Counted from the first letter of the stretch, positions 9,324 through 18,431 are shown. The stretch: DNA of 64,000 nt from CAVWUA01 sp963758025 (GCA_963758025.1 CAVWUA010000003.1:248001-312000), one strand, 5' to 3'. Numbers and translations are program-made. Notes: generated by a model not told the origin, from the letters alone.

Positions 9324-11351
9324 TCACGGCCCGATCCGCTGAAGCTCCTTTTCGATGACCTCGGCCACCGGAGTTTCCTGGACCGCCGGAAGGGTCGCCC
9401 GAAGCTGCTTGCGCCAGAACCCCTTGTGCAAGGGGGAATCGGCCAGAGCGGCGACGCGTGCGGTGAGCTGCGTCTTGACGTTCGCGGACGCGTCCGAACG
9501 GACCAGCTCATTCCAGATTCCGAAGGCCCGGGGAAGGTCCTTCGCCGCCAGGGCCTGATGCAGGTCCGCCATGCGGCAGGTTTCGAGCCAGCGCTGGAGT
9601 TCGGCGCTGGCCTCGTCATCGGGAACCTCCGAGAGCCTTTGCCGAAGCTCCGCGTAGCGCCCGGCCCGCATCAGTGTATCGGTCGCGACGGCATCGTAGA
9701 TCGGCCTCAGGTTCAAGGCGAGCCGCGCTCGGCGAATGCGGAGCACCCGGTCAATCAGGTCGGCCGCGGGGCCGCGCTTTCCCTCCCGGCCGGAACGGGC
9801 CAGAGCGGTCTTCAAGACCCACGCCAGCGCCGCGTTGTCCTGATCGGCGGCGGGCGGGGCCGTCTCGGTGTAGGAGGGCCACCGACCGAATTCTTTCCCG
9901 TCGATTCGCGGTCGGCGCTCCTCGGGCGGACGCAAGCGATAGAGCGGATCGCCGAGATAAATCAGTCGCCAGGGTAGGCCAAACGGTTCCCTGGGCAAGG
10001 TCCGCGCCACGGCCACGAACGGCAGGTATTCCGCGATCAGGTCCGCGACGAGCGTCGGCGTCCGGAACGCCACGAGATACGGCTCGTGAACCGCGCCGAA
10101 GTACAGAAATGCTCCGTTGGCGAGCCAGCGCCCGGCGATCGTTCCGGGATCCGCCGGATTGGCGGCGGAGAAGCTGTGGATCATCAGCACGGCGGCCGGA
10201 TCCGTCAGGGGAACGTCGGCCGTCAGGGCGGTGCCGCCGGGCAGGTCGAACGTGTCCGGCCCCCCCTTGGAATTGATCAGGACCAGCCCGGCCTGGTTCA
10301 TCGGATCAAACGCGCGATGCCAGCCGGCCAGGTCCGGCGGCACGGACCCGGCGCGATGCCGCAAGGACACCTCCGACAACCGCTCCCCCAAACGACGGGC
10401 CGCCGGTGCCATGTCGTAGGTCGCCCACGGCTCGTTTTGCTGCTCGTAGGAGTTGAAGAGCAGGGCCTTTTCGGGCTGCAAGAACAGGCTGCACATGGCG
10501 CGATAGACGGAATCCTCCGGGTCGCCGATCAGCCGCCCGGCATACGCCCAGCGCTCGCCCGAACGACCGCGCCCGATCAGGTCGTCCAGAACGCTCGTAC
10601 CGGGAAACTCCCCCTCCCGGACCACGTAGCGGTACGGCCAGTCTCCGGCCAGGGTGATGAAGTCGCAGGAATCCCCCAGCTTGCCATAGTCCTTGATCTT
10701 CGCGTCAATCCGGAGTTGCAGTTCGTTGACCAGCGTCAGGGCCTCCTCCGACGAGATCTCATCCTTGGCCCCTTTCGGCACGTCCCAGCGCAGGAGCGGC
10801 TGGAAGTGGCCGGCGGCCAGGGCCACGGCCCCCGCCAGCGACGGGCTCTCCGGAGCGGAGACGACGACGCCGGGAGGCGTCGGCCCGAGGTCTTTAGGCA
10901 CGCTCCCGCCGTCCTGAGGGGCGTCGTCCGCTCCGGTCCAGGATCGACCGACCGCATCGAGCGCCGATTGCCAGAGTCCCTCGGGAGGGACCGGCTCGGC
11001 CGCTTTCGGAAATCGCACTACCTTGGCGGGGCGGAAGGCGCGGAGGAACTTCAGGTTCGTCTCGGCATCATCGATCAGGATCGGAAAGAAACGCGTGTCG
11101 TCCCAGGTGGCCAGAGCCTCGAAAAAGGTCGGGACATCCGGCACCAGACAGACGATATCCACCACCTCTCTTGCCGGCCCTTTGCGGTTTTCCCAGGTTA
11201 CCGAGGCGATGCGCAGCTCCGCGAGTTCGGGCGCGAACAGCGATCGTGGGAGCGCTGGCGACTCCGGTTGCTGCTGGTACACCGCACCCGGGATCACGAT
11301 GAAGGCCATCGAGGCCAGGGTCCAGATGAGCAGGCGGCGGGGGCGTCGCAT
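9324..11351 (-). CDS. Large exported protein of unknown function, weak caspase/gingipain-like C-terminal features
   Basis: A 675-residue protein, start placed at MRRPRRLLIWTLASMAF, which gives an N-terminal membrane anchor or signal sequence. I do not recognise the family with confidence. The middle of the protein contains DSCDFITLAGDWPYR and a stretch IHSFSAANPADPGTIAGRWL followed by NGAFLYFGAVHEPYLVAF and later LIYLGDPLYRL. The last two resemble the closing strand pattern of gingipain-type C25 peptidases (a his-small run, 'lANGA..yfG', then 'lGDP.lrL'), but the Cys expected for a protease is not obvious. The C-terminal 180 residues are helical and TPR-like. It converges with the CbiA-like gene with a gap of 30 bases. 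Could be a planctomycete-specific exported protein. Confidence 0.55.
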   Translation of the reverse strand: MRRPRRLLIWTLASMAFIVIPGAVYQQQPESPALPRSLFAPELAELRIASVTWENRKGPAREVVDIVCLVPDVPTFFEALATWDDTRFFPILIDDAETNLKFLRAFRPAKVVRFPKAAEPVPPEGLWQSALDAVGRSWTGADDAPQDGGSVPKDLGPTPPGVVVSAPESPSLAGAVALAAGHFQPLLRWDVPKGAKDEISSEEALTLVNELQLRIDAKIKDYGKLGDSCDFITLAGDWPYRYVVREGEFPGTSVLDDLIGRGRSGERWAYAGRLIGDPEDSVYRAMCSLFLQPEKALLFNSYEQQNEPWATYDMAPAARRLGERLSEVSLRHRAGSVPPDLAGWHRAFDPMNQAGLVLINSKGGPDTFDLPGGTALTADVPLTDPAAVLMIHSFSAANPADPGTIAGRWLANGAFLYFGAVHEPYLVAFRTPTLVADLIAEYLPFVAVARTLPREPFGLPWRLIYLGDPLYRLRPPEERRPRIDGKEFGRWPSYTETAPPAADQDNAALAWVLKTALARSGREGKRGPAADLIDRVLRIRRARLALNLRPIYDAVATDTLMRAGRYAELRQRLSEVPDDEASAELQRWLETCRMADLHQALAAKDLPRAFGIWNELVRSDASANVKTQLTARVAALADSPLHKGFWRKQLRATLPAVQETPVAEVIEKELQRIGP

Positions 11352-11549
11352 GAGTGCTCCTTGAGGGTCGGACGAAACGGACCTGAGCGGCACCTCCCGC
11401 GCAAATGTGCCGGCGCGGAGGTCTTCGCATTATGTTAGGGGATGGAGGCAATGCCCGGAAGCGGTTATACTCACCCTTTCGGAACGCCTGGAGGGCCTGT
11501 GGATCATGGTCAACCGGACGTCTGGTTTGCCGAAAGGTATGGACATTTC

Positions 11550-11948
11550 ATGAAAAAAGGTGGCATCCTCAACCCGGCGATTTGCTCGCTCCTGGCCGAG
11601 CTGGGCCACATGGACGAGCTCTTGATCGTGGACGCCGGGTTTCCTCTCCCTCCGGACGCGCATGTCATCGACCTGACGTTGACCCCCGGCATCCCCCGTT
11701 TTCAGGACGTCTTCCGGGCGATCGCCGAGGAACTGGTCATCGAGGGCGTCACCATCCCGCAGGAGATCACCGAGTACAGCCCGCAGATGTACCAGGAGAT
11801 CCTCCGGATCGTCGGCGACGCGGACGTGGACGAGATCCCCTTCCACGAGTTCAAGGAACAGTCGGTCGAGGTGAAGGGGATCATCCGCACGGCCGAGTTC
11901 ACGCCCTACGCCGATGTCCGCATCCTCTGCGGCTGCCCGTACTTCTGA
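11550..11948 (+). CDS. rbsD: D-ribose pyranase / fucose mutarotase family protein (RbsD/FucU)
   Basis: A 132-residue enzyme of the RbsD/FucU family interconverting pyranose and other forms of ribose or fucose. The start MKKGGILNPAICSLLAELGH is canonical; the histidine at residue 20 is the catalytic one and IVDAGFPLP is the conserved binding strand. The C-terminal EFTPYADVRILCGCPYF fits the family's closing strand. The ATG at 11550 is chosen over upstream in-frame starts because the protein begins exactly like E. coli RbsD; GAAAGG lies upstream. No ribose transport or kinase genes are adjacent, so its physiological sugar is unknown. Confidence 0.9.
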   Translation: MKKGGILNPAICSLLAELGHMDELLIVDAGFPLPPDAHVIDLTLTPGIPRFQDVFRAIAEELVIEGVTIPQEITEYSPQMYQEILRIVGDADVDEIPFHEFKEQSVEVKGIIRTAEFTPYADVRILCGCPYF

Positions 11949-11978
11949 GGGGGAAGCGATATCACGGCCGTTCCACTT

Positions 11979-12030
11979 TCTCTCCCCCTTTCGCAAGGGG
12001 GAGCCGGAGGGGGTTCCGGGAACAGCCATC
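11979..12030. repeat. Dispersed intergenic repeat, copy 1
   Basis: Contains a hairpin CCCCCTT-TCGC-AAGGGGG (11984-12001) followed by CCGGAGGGGGTTCCGGGAAC. A second copy in inverted orientation lies at 44538-44590. Over the 30-base core only one base differs. It lies between rbsD and the convergent hemL end and may act as terminator for both. Confidence 0.6.
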
Positions 12031-12080
12031 AAGCCGCAGCCCAGGAGCCCCCCTCAATCCCCGCTTTGTCAGAGGGAAGC

Positions 12081-13411
12081 CTACGCCGAGCCGATGGCCC
12101 GGAGCGACTCGGCGGCGGCCTGGATGGTGTGGTCGATCTCGGCCTCGGTATGCGCGGCGGAGACGAACGCGGCCTCGAACTGGCTGCACGGCAGGTACAC
12201 GCCCCGGGCGAGCATTTCCCAGAAGAAGCGGCGCGAACCGCTGGGTGTCGCTCCGGCAGGCGTCGGCGTAGTTGTGTACCGGGCCGTCGTGGAAGAACAG
12301 CGTGAGCATGCTCCCAACGCGCTGAACGACGTGCGGCACCCTGGCGTCGCGGCAGACCCGCTCTAGCCCCTCGGCCAGGCGTGCCGAGAGGGCTTCGAGC
12401 CGGTCGTAAGGCGAATCGTCGCGGAGGATCGTCAACGTCTCCAGCCCGGCGGCCATCGCCAGCGGGTTCCCCGAGAGGGTCCCGGCCTGGTAGACCGGCC
12501 CGGCCGGGGAGATGTGGTCCATGACCTTCGACGGCGCTCCGTAGGCCGCCGCGGGCAGGCCGCCGCCGATGATCTTGCCGAGGGCCGTCAGGTCGGGCGT
12601 GATGCCGAACCGCGCCTGCGGCTCCGCCCAGGGAGAGGCGGAAGCCGGTCATCACCTCGTCAAAGAGCAGGATCGCCCCCTCCTTCTCGGTCAACTCGCG
12701 GAGCCGTTCCAGGTAGCCCGGCTTCGGCGGCACGAGGCCCATGTTTCCGGCGACCGGCTCCAGCAGGACGGCCGCGATCTGGCCGGGGAACTGAGCGAAC
12801 GCATCGGCGACGGCCTGGGCGTCGTTGAACTCGCAGAGGATCGTGTCGGCGACCGCCCCTTGCGTCACGCCGGGGCTATTCGGGTGCCCGAGGGTCGTCG
12901 CGGCCGACCCCGCCTGGACGAGCAGGGCATCAACGTGGCCGTGGTAATGCCCCTTCATCTTGATGACTTTATCCCGCCCGGTGACGCCCCGCGCCACGCG
13001 CACGGCGGACATCGTCGCCTCGGTCCCCGACGAGACGAAACGCACCTTCTCGATCGACGGCACGACCGACGCGACCACCTCGGCGATCTCGACCTCGCGC
13101 AACGTCGGTGCTCCGAAGCTGGTCCCCAGCTCCAGCGCCTCGCTCACCGCGCTCTTGACCTTCGGATGCCCGTGCCCGAGGATCATCGGCCCCCACGAGC
13201 CGATGTAGTCGATATATTGGTGCCCATCAATGTCGTAAAGATACGCCCCCTCGGCCCGTTGCATGAACGGCGGTTCGCCGCCGACAGCGCCGAAGGCCCG
13301 CGCCGGGCTGTTCACGCCCCCGGGGATGACCCGATTGGCGCGGACAAACGCCTCGTGGCTGCGAGAGAGATCGAATAACGGTTTCGACTGGGCCGGCGTC
13401 GGTGCGGACAT
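12081..13411 (-). CDS. hemL: Glutamate-1-semialdehyde 2,1-aminomutase, two frameshifts
   Basis: PLP enzyme converting glutamate-1-semialdehyde to 5-aminolevulinate in the C5 haem pathway. Start MSAPTPAQSKPLFDLSR; NRVIPGGVNSPARAF, SSGTEATMSAVRVAR, FDEVMTGFRLSLGG and the PLP lysine region LTALGKIIGGGLP are all seen. The frame breaks near 12627 (one extra C in GGAGC-C-GCAGG on the coding strand) and near 12233 (one extra C in TTCGCGC-C-GC), with similarity resuming in new frames through MDHISPAGPVYQAGTLSGNP and RFFWEMLARGVYLPCSQFE, ending LRAIGSA. The reconstructed length of about 443 residues is normal. It sits next to hemB on the same strand, giving two consecutive haem-pathway steps together. 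Confidence 0.9.
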
Positions 13412-13532
13412 CGATTGCTCCGTCTCATGGATTTTCGCAGGCCAGAGGGCGGATTCCAGATTCCAGATCTTCATAGGAATTACGTGGTTGGCAATCGGGA
13501 TCTCGGACGAGACGTTGGTCCAGGAATTCTTC

Positions 13533-13589
13533 GTAGGGTGGGCACGGCCCACCTTCCCTCCACGAAGAGGTGGGCATTGCCCACCCTAC
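13533..13589. repeat. Nested palindromic repeat between hemL and hemB
   Basis: GTAGGGTGGGCA at 13533-13544 pairs perfectly with TGCCCACCCTAC at 13578-13589, and GCCCACC (13547-13553) pairs with GGTGGGC (13569-13575) inside it. Sequences of this GTAGGGTGGGCA type are common dispersed intergenic elements in several bacterial phyla. Here it lies in the 311-base gap upstream of hemL and downstream of hemB; no other feature is seen in that gap. Confidence 0.6.
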
Positions 13590-13722
13590 GCAGAGAACCC
13601 AGACCACCGTGTGTCTCGGAACCTGAGACGACCAACCGCGTAACTCCTACTTCACAAAGGAAAGGAATTTCTGGAATCGGGAATCCGCCCTTTGCCATGC
13701 GGCGTTCCGTAGGAAATCATCC

Positions 13723-14724
13723 TCAACCCTGCCGCAGCCAGCGGGCGGCGTCGAGGGCGTGGTAGGTCAGGATCATGTCGGCCCCGGCGCGCTTGAAGCT
13801 GGTGAGGGTTTCCAGCACGATCCGGCGCTCGTCGATCCAGCCGCGCTGGGCGGCCGCCTTGACCATCGCGTACTCGCCCGAGACGTTGTACGCGGCCAGC
13901 GGCACGCCGAACCGCTCCTTGACCCGCCGCACGATGTCCAGGTACGCCAGGGCCGGCTTGACCATGAACATGTCGGCCCCCTCGGCCAGGTCCAGCTCGA
14001 CCTCCCGCAACGCCTCGTCGCCGTTGGCCGGGTCCATCTGGTACGAACGACGGTCGCCGAAGGACGGGGCGCTCTCGGCGGCGTCTCGGAAGGGGCCATA
14101 GTAGGCGCTGGCGAACTTGGCGGCATACGAGAGAATCGGCACGTGGGGAAACCCCGAGCCGTCCAGGCCGTGCCGGATCGCCTGGACCATCCCATCCATC
14201 ATGCCCGACGGGGCGACGACGTCGGCACCGGCCCGGGCGTGGCTGGCGGCCTGCTCGGCCAGCAGGGGGAGGGTCGCGTCGTTATCCACATCAACCCGCC
14301 CGCCGACCTCGGTCAGGGGGCCGCAATGACCGTGCTCGGTGTACTCGCAGAAGCAGACGTCGGTGATGACCAGCAGCTCGGGCGTCTCTTTTTTGGCGAG
14401 CCGCACGGCCTCCTGGACGATCCCCGTATCGTGGCATGCTCCCTTGCCCGTGTCGTCCTTCCGCGCGGGGATGCCGAACAGCAGGATCGACGGAATCCCG
14501 AGTTCGACAACCTCCCCCAGAACCTCGGGCAACCGATCGAGCGAGAGCTGATACTGCCCCGGCATCGACGGGATCTCGCGTTTGAGGTCCTTGCCGTGAT
14601 AGACGAACAGGGGATAAATCAGGTCATCGACCGCGAGATGGTGCTCGCGGACCATGTCGCGGAGCCGGGGATGCTGGCGAAGTCGGCGCGGGCGGCGGGT
14701 CGGAAATCCGGCGGCATCGGGCAT
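13723..14724 (-). CDS. hemB: Delta-aminolevulinic acid dehydratase (porphobilinogen synthase)
   Basis: Condenses two 5-aminolevulinate molecules to porphobilinogen. The 333-residue frame is intact. VCFCEYTEHGHCG carries the three-cysteine zinc site, AAKFASAYYGPFRDA the first and MVKPALAYLDIV the second active-site lysine, and YNVSGEYAMVKAAA is the substrate carboxylate region. The zinc-type cysteines distinguish it from magnesium-dependent plant-like enzymes. It lies upstream of hemL on the same strand across a 311-base gap, so co-transcription is possible but not certain. Confidence 0.95.
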   Translation of the reverse strand: MPDAAGFPTRRPRRLRQHPRLRDMVREHHLAVDDLIYPLFVYHGKDLKREIPSMPGQYQLSLDRLPEVLGEVVELGIPSILLFGIPARKDDTGKGACHDTGIVQEAVRLAKKETPELLVITDVCFCEYTEHGHCGPLTEVGGRVDVDNDATLPLLAEQAASHARAGADVVAPSGMMDGMVQAIRHGLDGSGFPHVPILSYAAKFASAYYGPFRDAAESAPSFGDRRSYQMDPANGDEALREVELDLAEGADMFMVKPALAYLDIVRRVKERFGVPLAAYNVSGEYAMVKAAAQRGWIDERRIVLETLTSFKRAGADMILTYHALDAARWLRQG

Positions 14725-14928
14725 GGTCGGGGCGATCCGTGGGCAAAAGGAGACTCAGGACGGAAAGATCGGGCCAATCGTCGATCCGGCAACGGCCAGT
14801 TTACCGCTTCGGACGGGGAATCGTCGAGGTTCGAGCGACCGGACCGGGACGCTTCGGCTTGACGGATCGGGCCATCTCGGCTACACCCCGTCGGGGCATT
14901 GGGTTCCTGGACCGGGGAGGGCTGCGCA

Positions 14929-16070
14929 ATGAACGACCCGCGATGGTTGGTGCCGGTCGTCCTCGCGGTCCCGGCGGTCGCCGAGGCTCAGGACGCGGCG
15001 CGAGTCGTCGCGGATGCGCTGGAGGTTCGTGACGAGCCGTTCGACGCGGGGTATGTCACGAACGTGCTCCGTCGCGGCGACCGGATCGAGATCCTCCCCG
15101 ACGCCGAGGCCCCCCCCGGCTGGGTGGCCATCGCGCCGCCGATCGGTTCCTTCTGCTGGATCGATGAGTCCACCATCGCGCTGCAAGGCCGCCACCAGGC
15201 GCGGGTCATCGTGAGTTCCTCGGCGCTGCGACTGGGACGGGACGGAGCCCGCGCGCGGGACCGCTCCGAACAGCCCTCAAGCAGAATACCACCGTCCGGC
15301 TCATCGATCGCCCCGCGTTGACCCTCCGGCAAGACGGCTACCCCCGCATCTTCCGAGCAATCGAACCGCCCCCCGACGCCGTCCGTTTCCTGCGCGACGA
15401 GGGGATCGAGCGTCCGGCGGTCCGCTCCAGCTACGCGGGCCAGACCCGGCAGCGGATCGCGACGCGGGTTGAGCCGGTCGTCACCGACATCGTCTCGGTC
15501 GGTCCCCCGATCACGATGTCCACGCTCTCGCCAGCAGTCCAGGCGGCGATCGTGCATCTTGAGGATCAACACCGGAGCATCCTGCGCTACCCGGTGGATC
15601 AATGGGAGCTGTCCTCGATCCGAAGGCGCTACCAGGAACTCCTCGACGGAGAATCCGACCCGGCCACCCGCGCCGCGCTGCAAGGTCGCCTGAGCCACAT
15701 CGCCCGGCAGGAGGCGGCGGCTCAGTCCGCCCGCAAGATCGAGGCCCTGCTAGCCAGGAGCCGAAAGCGCGACTCCGAAGCCGCGCTCGCCCAGAAACGC
15801 ATCGACCAGGCCGCCGTGGCCGCGGTCACCACCTTCGACGCCCAGGGCATGCTCCAGCGCTCGTCTCGGCAGGTGGACGGCCAGCGGGTGTACGCTCTGA
15901 TCGGCGACGACGGCACCGCGACGGCCTTCCTTCGCATGCCGCCGGGCATCCCGGCCGACAGGTGGTCGAGCCGGCAAGTCGGCGTGCGGGGCCACGTCGG
16001 CTACGACGAGAACCTCCGGGCGCGGGTCATCGACGTCCAGGAAATGGAGCCGCTCAGCCCGGCCCCTTGA
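14929..16070 (+). CDS. Exported SH3-like domain protein, one frameshift
   Basis: A reconstructed protein of about 380 residues. The start ATG at 14929 follows GGGGAGGG by 7 bases. A signal peptide (LVPVVLAVPAVAEAQ) precedes a bacterial SH3-like domain (VVADALEVRDEPFDAGYVTN...PPGWVAIAPP..FCWIDE). The frame breaks near 15255 and resumes as LRTALKQNTTVRLIDRPALT, followed by a long helical part (QAAIVHLEDQHRSILRYPVD, RKIEALLARSRKRDSEAALA) and a small C-terminal beta domain (VYALIGDDGTATAFLRMPPG). It is probably periplasmic and may bind peptidoglycan, but the specific function is unknown. It faces away from hemB. Confidence 0.6.
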
Positions 16071-16074
16071 GAAG

Positions 16075-16263
16075 ATTTTTCCTGACCGTCACGGATTTTG
16101 GGGGGGCGTGGGTTCCACACCCCATGGAGCGCGGGCGTCTCGCCCGCATCCGGCTCTCCAAGGCGGGCGAGACGCCCGCGGCTCCAGGCCGAATTGTCTG
16201 GATAAGCCTTCAGGTCTCGCACCTGCCGGGTGCCCCCCATAATCCGTGACGGTCAGGATTTTT
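16075..16263. mobile_element. MITE-like element with 17-bp terminal inverted repeats and a 6-bp duplication
   Basis: CCTGACCGTCACGGATT at 16081-16097 is the exact reverse complement of 16241-16257. The 177-bp unit is flanked by ATTTTT at 16075-16080 and again at 16258-16263, in direct orientation as for a target duplication. Inside, arms at 16125-16147 and 16162-16186 form a second large inverted repeat built around GGGCGTCTCGCCC. It contains no coding region, so it would need a transposase in trans. It lies just after the stop codon of the SH3 protein gene. Confidence 0.5.
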
Positions 16264-16320
16264 CGCCAGAGAACGCACAGAGAGAGGATGAGAGGTCCAG
16301 GTCTTTCCTCCGGAGGAGCG

Positions 16321-16535
16321 GCTGATTTTCGCCCCGGCGGGTTGGCAGGTATCTGCCCAAAGACACGGCTGATTTTCGCCCCGGCGGGTTGGCAGGTATC
16401 TGCCCAAAGACACGGCGGATTTTCGCCCCGGCGGGATGGCAGGTTTCTGCCCAAAGGAACGGCGGATTTTCGCCCCGGCGGGTTGGCGGGTTTCTGCCCA
16501 AAGGAACGGCGGTTTTTTGCCCCGGAGGGGCGTCA
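16321..16535. repeat. 47-bp tandem repeat array, four full copies plus a partial
   Basis: Units start at 16321, 16368, 16415 and 16462, with a partial fifth at 16509. Each begins G(C)(T/G)GATTTTCGCCCCGGCGG and contains TTGGCAG, a four-base loop, then CTGCCCAA, so each can form a hairpin; the substitution in copy 4 (TTGGCGG) still allows G-U pairing. 47 is not a multiple of three, so it is not a coding repeat. The last copy merges into the palindromic family at 16519. Confidence 0.8.
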
Positions 16536-16601
16536 GTGAATAGCCAGGGGCGTCAGCCCCTGGAACATGAGAGCATATCTTACGTCTAGCCCCGAAGGGG
16601 C
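16519..16601. repeat. Bipartite palindromic repeat, copy A
   Basis: GCCCCGGAGGGGC (16519-16531), then CCAGGGGCGTCAGCCCCTGG (16544-16563), then GCCCCGAAGGGGC (16589-16601). Same family as 18432-18634. The last part overlaps the end of the phosphatase gene, giving its final residues and stop codon. Confidence 0.7.
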
Positions 16602-17015
16602 GAAAGTACGATTTCTTGAACGTCCGCCCACAGCCCCGGCGAGACATCCCCCACCCCGGATGAGGTCGCCAGAGCCAGGCCCTCGGCGGCGTGGCATCCC
16701 CGATCCCAGGCGATGGCCGCTCCCGCGATGCAAGGGGAACGGCTCATCCCCGCGCCGCAATACACCAGGGTCGGCGTCCGGGAACCAAGCAAGCCCGCCA
16801 ACGTCTCGACCGCCGCCCGGATCTTCCAGCGACGGATTGCCTGGCCCATCGATCAGCGGGAACCGGCAATAGACCAGCTCCCGCGTGACCATCGCCGGGG
16901 GTTCGTCCATCGCCAGGTCGATCAGGGCCAGGATGCCCACCGCGTGGATGCCGGTCAGGTTGCGGACATCGCCGACATGGCCCAGCCACAGGGGGTATCC
17001 CGGAACCCGTCGCAT
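16586..17015 (-). CDS. Dual-specificity/tyrosine phosphatase-like protein, one frameshift
   Basis: A small protein of about 142 residues. The N-terminal half MRRVPGYPLWLGHVGDVRNL resembles the opening strand of dual-specificity phosphatases; LVYCRFPLIDGPGNPSL is the region before the catalytic helix. After a one-base break near 16838 the frame continues as RAAVETLAGLL and then VYCGAGMSRSP, the CX5R phosphate loop with the nucleophile cysteine and arginine; the usual HC is here YC. The last residues SPLRG and the stop are encoded by a palindromic repeat. It starts 29 bases after the TlpA-type gene's stop on the same strand, so the two are probably one operon. Confidence 0.75.
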
Positions 17016-17043
17016 GGGATAGGGTGCTCCGGCCAGGGACTCC

Positions 17044-18399
17044 TCACTCCTTCTCCGCCTTCTCGTCCCCCTCCTTCGGCTTGACCAGCGACTCCCCCTC
17101 CAGCAGCGTGTTGATCTCCCCGGAGAGGGTCTCGCGGACGCCTTCGCGGTAGCCGACGTGCACGGCCTGGACGGTCCCTTTGGGGTCGAGGATCACGACG
17201 GTCGGCAGGGCCTGGACCTGAAAGGCGTCGCCGACGGCCTGCGACGGGTCGAGGGCGACCTTGCCGACCTCGCCCTGCATCAGGCCGAGCTTCTTGTTCT
17301 TGAGCAGGTCTTCCACGAGCGTCCGCACCGGGGAACCGTCCTCGGGATTGCGGTCCTGGCTGACGGCGATGATGACGACGGGCTTGCCTTCGCCGTTGTA
17401 CCATTCGATCATCCGCGCGACCTCGGGCAGTTCGGCGAGGCAGGGGGGGCACCAGGTCGCCCAGAAGTCGAGCATCACGACCTTCCCGGCCAGGTCCGCC
17501 TTGTGGATCGATCGGGTCTTCCCCTCGCCGTCGAGCACGGACAGGGTGAACTCGGGCGCGGGCTTGCCGACGAGTTCATGCTGCTCGGGGTTGGCGGCCA
17601 CGCGGGCGGCGTCCGGGTTTTCCAGAGCACCCACCTGGGCGAAACCCTCGGGTGCCTGGAAGGCGAACGTCTCCGGCTTCGGCGCCTCGGTCGAGATCGC
17701 CCCGGAACGCCAGCCGATCCGGGCGTCGGCCAGCTTCGTCCCCGTCGGGGCACGCGCGCCGAGATCCTCGGGGGTCACGACCAGCTCGATCGCATGGACC
17801 AGTTTCGTCTCGGGGTCGATCAGCAGGCGTTCATCGACCCGTTCGGACCGATCCACGATGAGCGCGCGGTAGGTCTTGCCGTCGAGGACCACTTCCTCGC
17901 CGAACGTCAGCCCCGCCTCACCTTCGAGGATCACCCGCGCGGGATCATCGGCGACGAGCAGGCTCAGCAACATGCGCACCGACGAGCCGCCGGGGCCTCC
18001 CAGAAGCATCGCGCCGAGCGGCCCCTCGGTGATCGTGGTCATCGTGACGGCTTCGGGGGCGGGCAGGACGAGATAATTCTTCGTCGGCGGCATGACGATC
18101 GTGACCGTCTTCCCGTCGTCCACGAGCCGGGCATCCCCGGCATCGAGCGCGACCTTGCCGGGCCTCTGGAACGTCAACGCCAGGGGCCATGCGCGGTCCT
18201 GGTCCTGCCCGTCGATCTGGACGGCAATGCGGAACTGGCCGTGGTCCTGGTACGCGTCCAGCCCTTTGTACGTGGCAATCACATCATCGAGGAGCTTCCG
18301 CGCCTCGGGATCGACCTCGGCACGCTCGGGCGGCGCCGCGGCGACCAGGATGAGACCGACGACACCGGCAAGAACGTGGGGCAGTCGCAAGGTTCGCAC
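17044..18399 (-). CDS. Exported TlpA-type thioredoxin with N-terminal DUF2092/LolA-like domain
   Basis: A 451-residue exported protein. After the signal peptide (VLAGVVGLILVAAAPP) comes a lipoprotein-carrier-like beta domain (residues about 30-240, with YQDHGQFRIAVQIDGQ, LTFQRPGKVALDAGD, GKTYRALIVDRSERVDERLL) of the DUF2092 kind. Residues about 275-420 form a TlpA/ResA-like thioredoxin domain with GKPAPEFTLSVLDG and the redox motif WATWCPPCLAELP, then FQVQALPTVVILDPKG with the cis-proline. It probably works as a thiol-disulfide protein in the periplasm, perhaps on the fused domain's cargo. Both ends of this gene and its phosphatase partner are flanked by the same palindromic repeat family. 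The C-terminus is charged. Confidence 0.85.
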   Translation of the reverse strand: MRTLRLPHVLAGVVGLILVAAAPPERAEVDPEARKLLDDVIATYKGLDAYQDHGQFRIAVQIDGQDQDRAWPLALTFQRPGKVALDAGDARLVDDGKTVTIVMPPTKNYLVLPAPEAVTMTTITEGPLGAMLLGGPGGSSVRMLLSLLVADDPARVILEGEAGLTFGEEVVLDGKTYRALIVDRSERVDERLLIDPETKLVHAIELVVTPEDLGARAPTGTKLADARIGWRSGAISTEAPKPETFAFQAPEGFAQVGALENPDAARVAANPEQHELVGKPAPEFTLSVLDGEGKTRSIHKADLAGKVVMLDFWATWCPPCLAELPEVARMIEWYNGEGKPVVIIAVSQDRNPEDGSPVRTLVEDLLKNKKLGLMQGEVGKVALDPSQAVGDAFQVQALPTVVILDPKGTVQAVHVGYREGVRETLSGEINTLLEGESLVKPKEGDEKAEKE

Positions 18400-18431
18400 G
18401 GTCGGGTTCCTCTCAAGAGACGATCCAGTCC

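Noticed and set aside
16321..16535. CRISPR array
   Set aside because: Copies are contiguous with no spacers, and no cas genes are near.
16246..16539. Possible repeat protein read through the 47-bp array
   Set aside because: 47 bases shifts frame in each copy and several frames are open on both strands, as expected by chance from the repeat composition.
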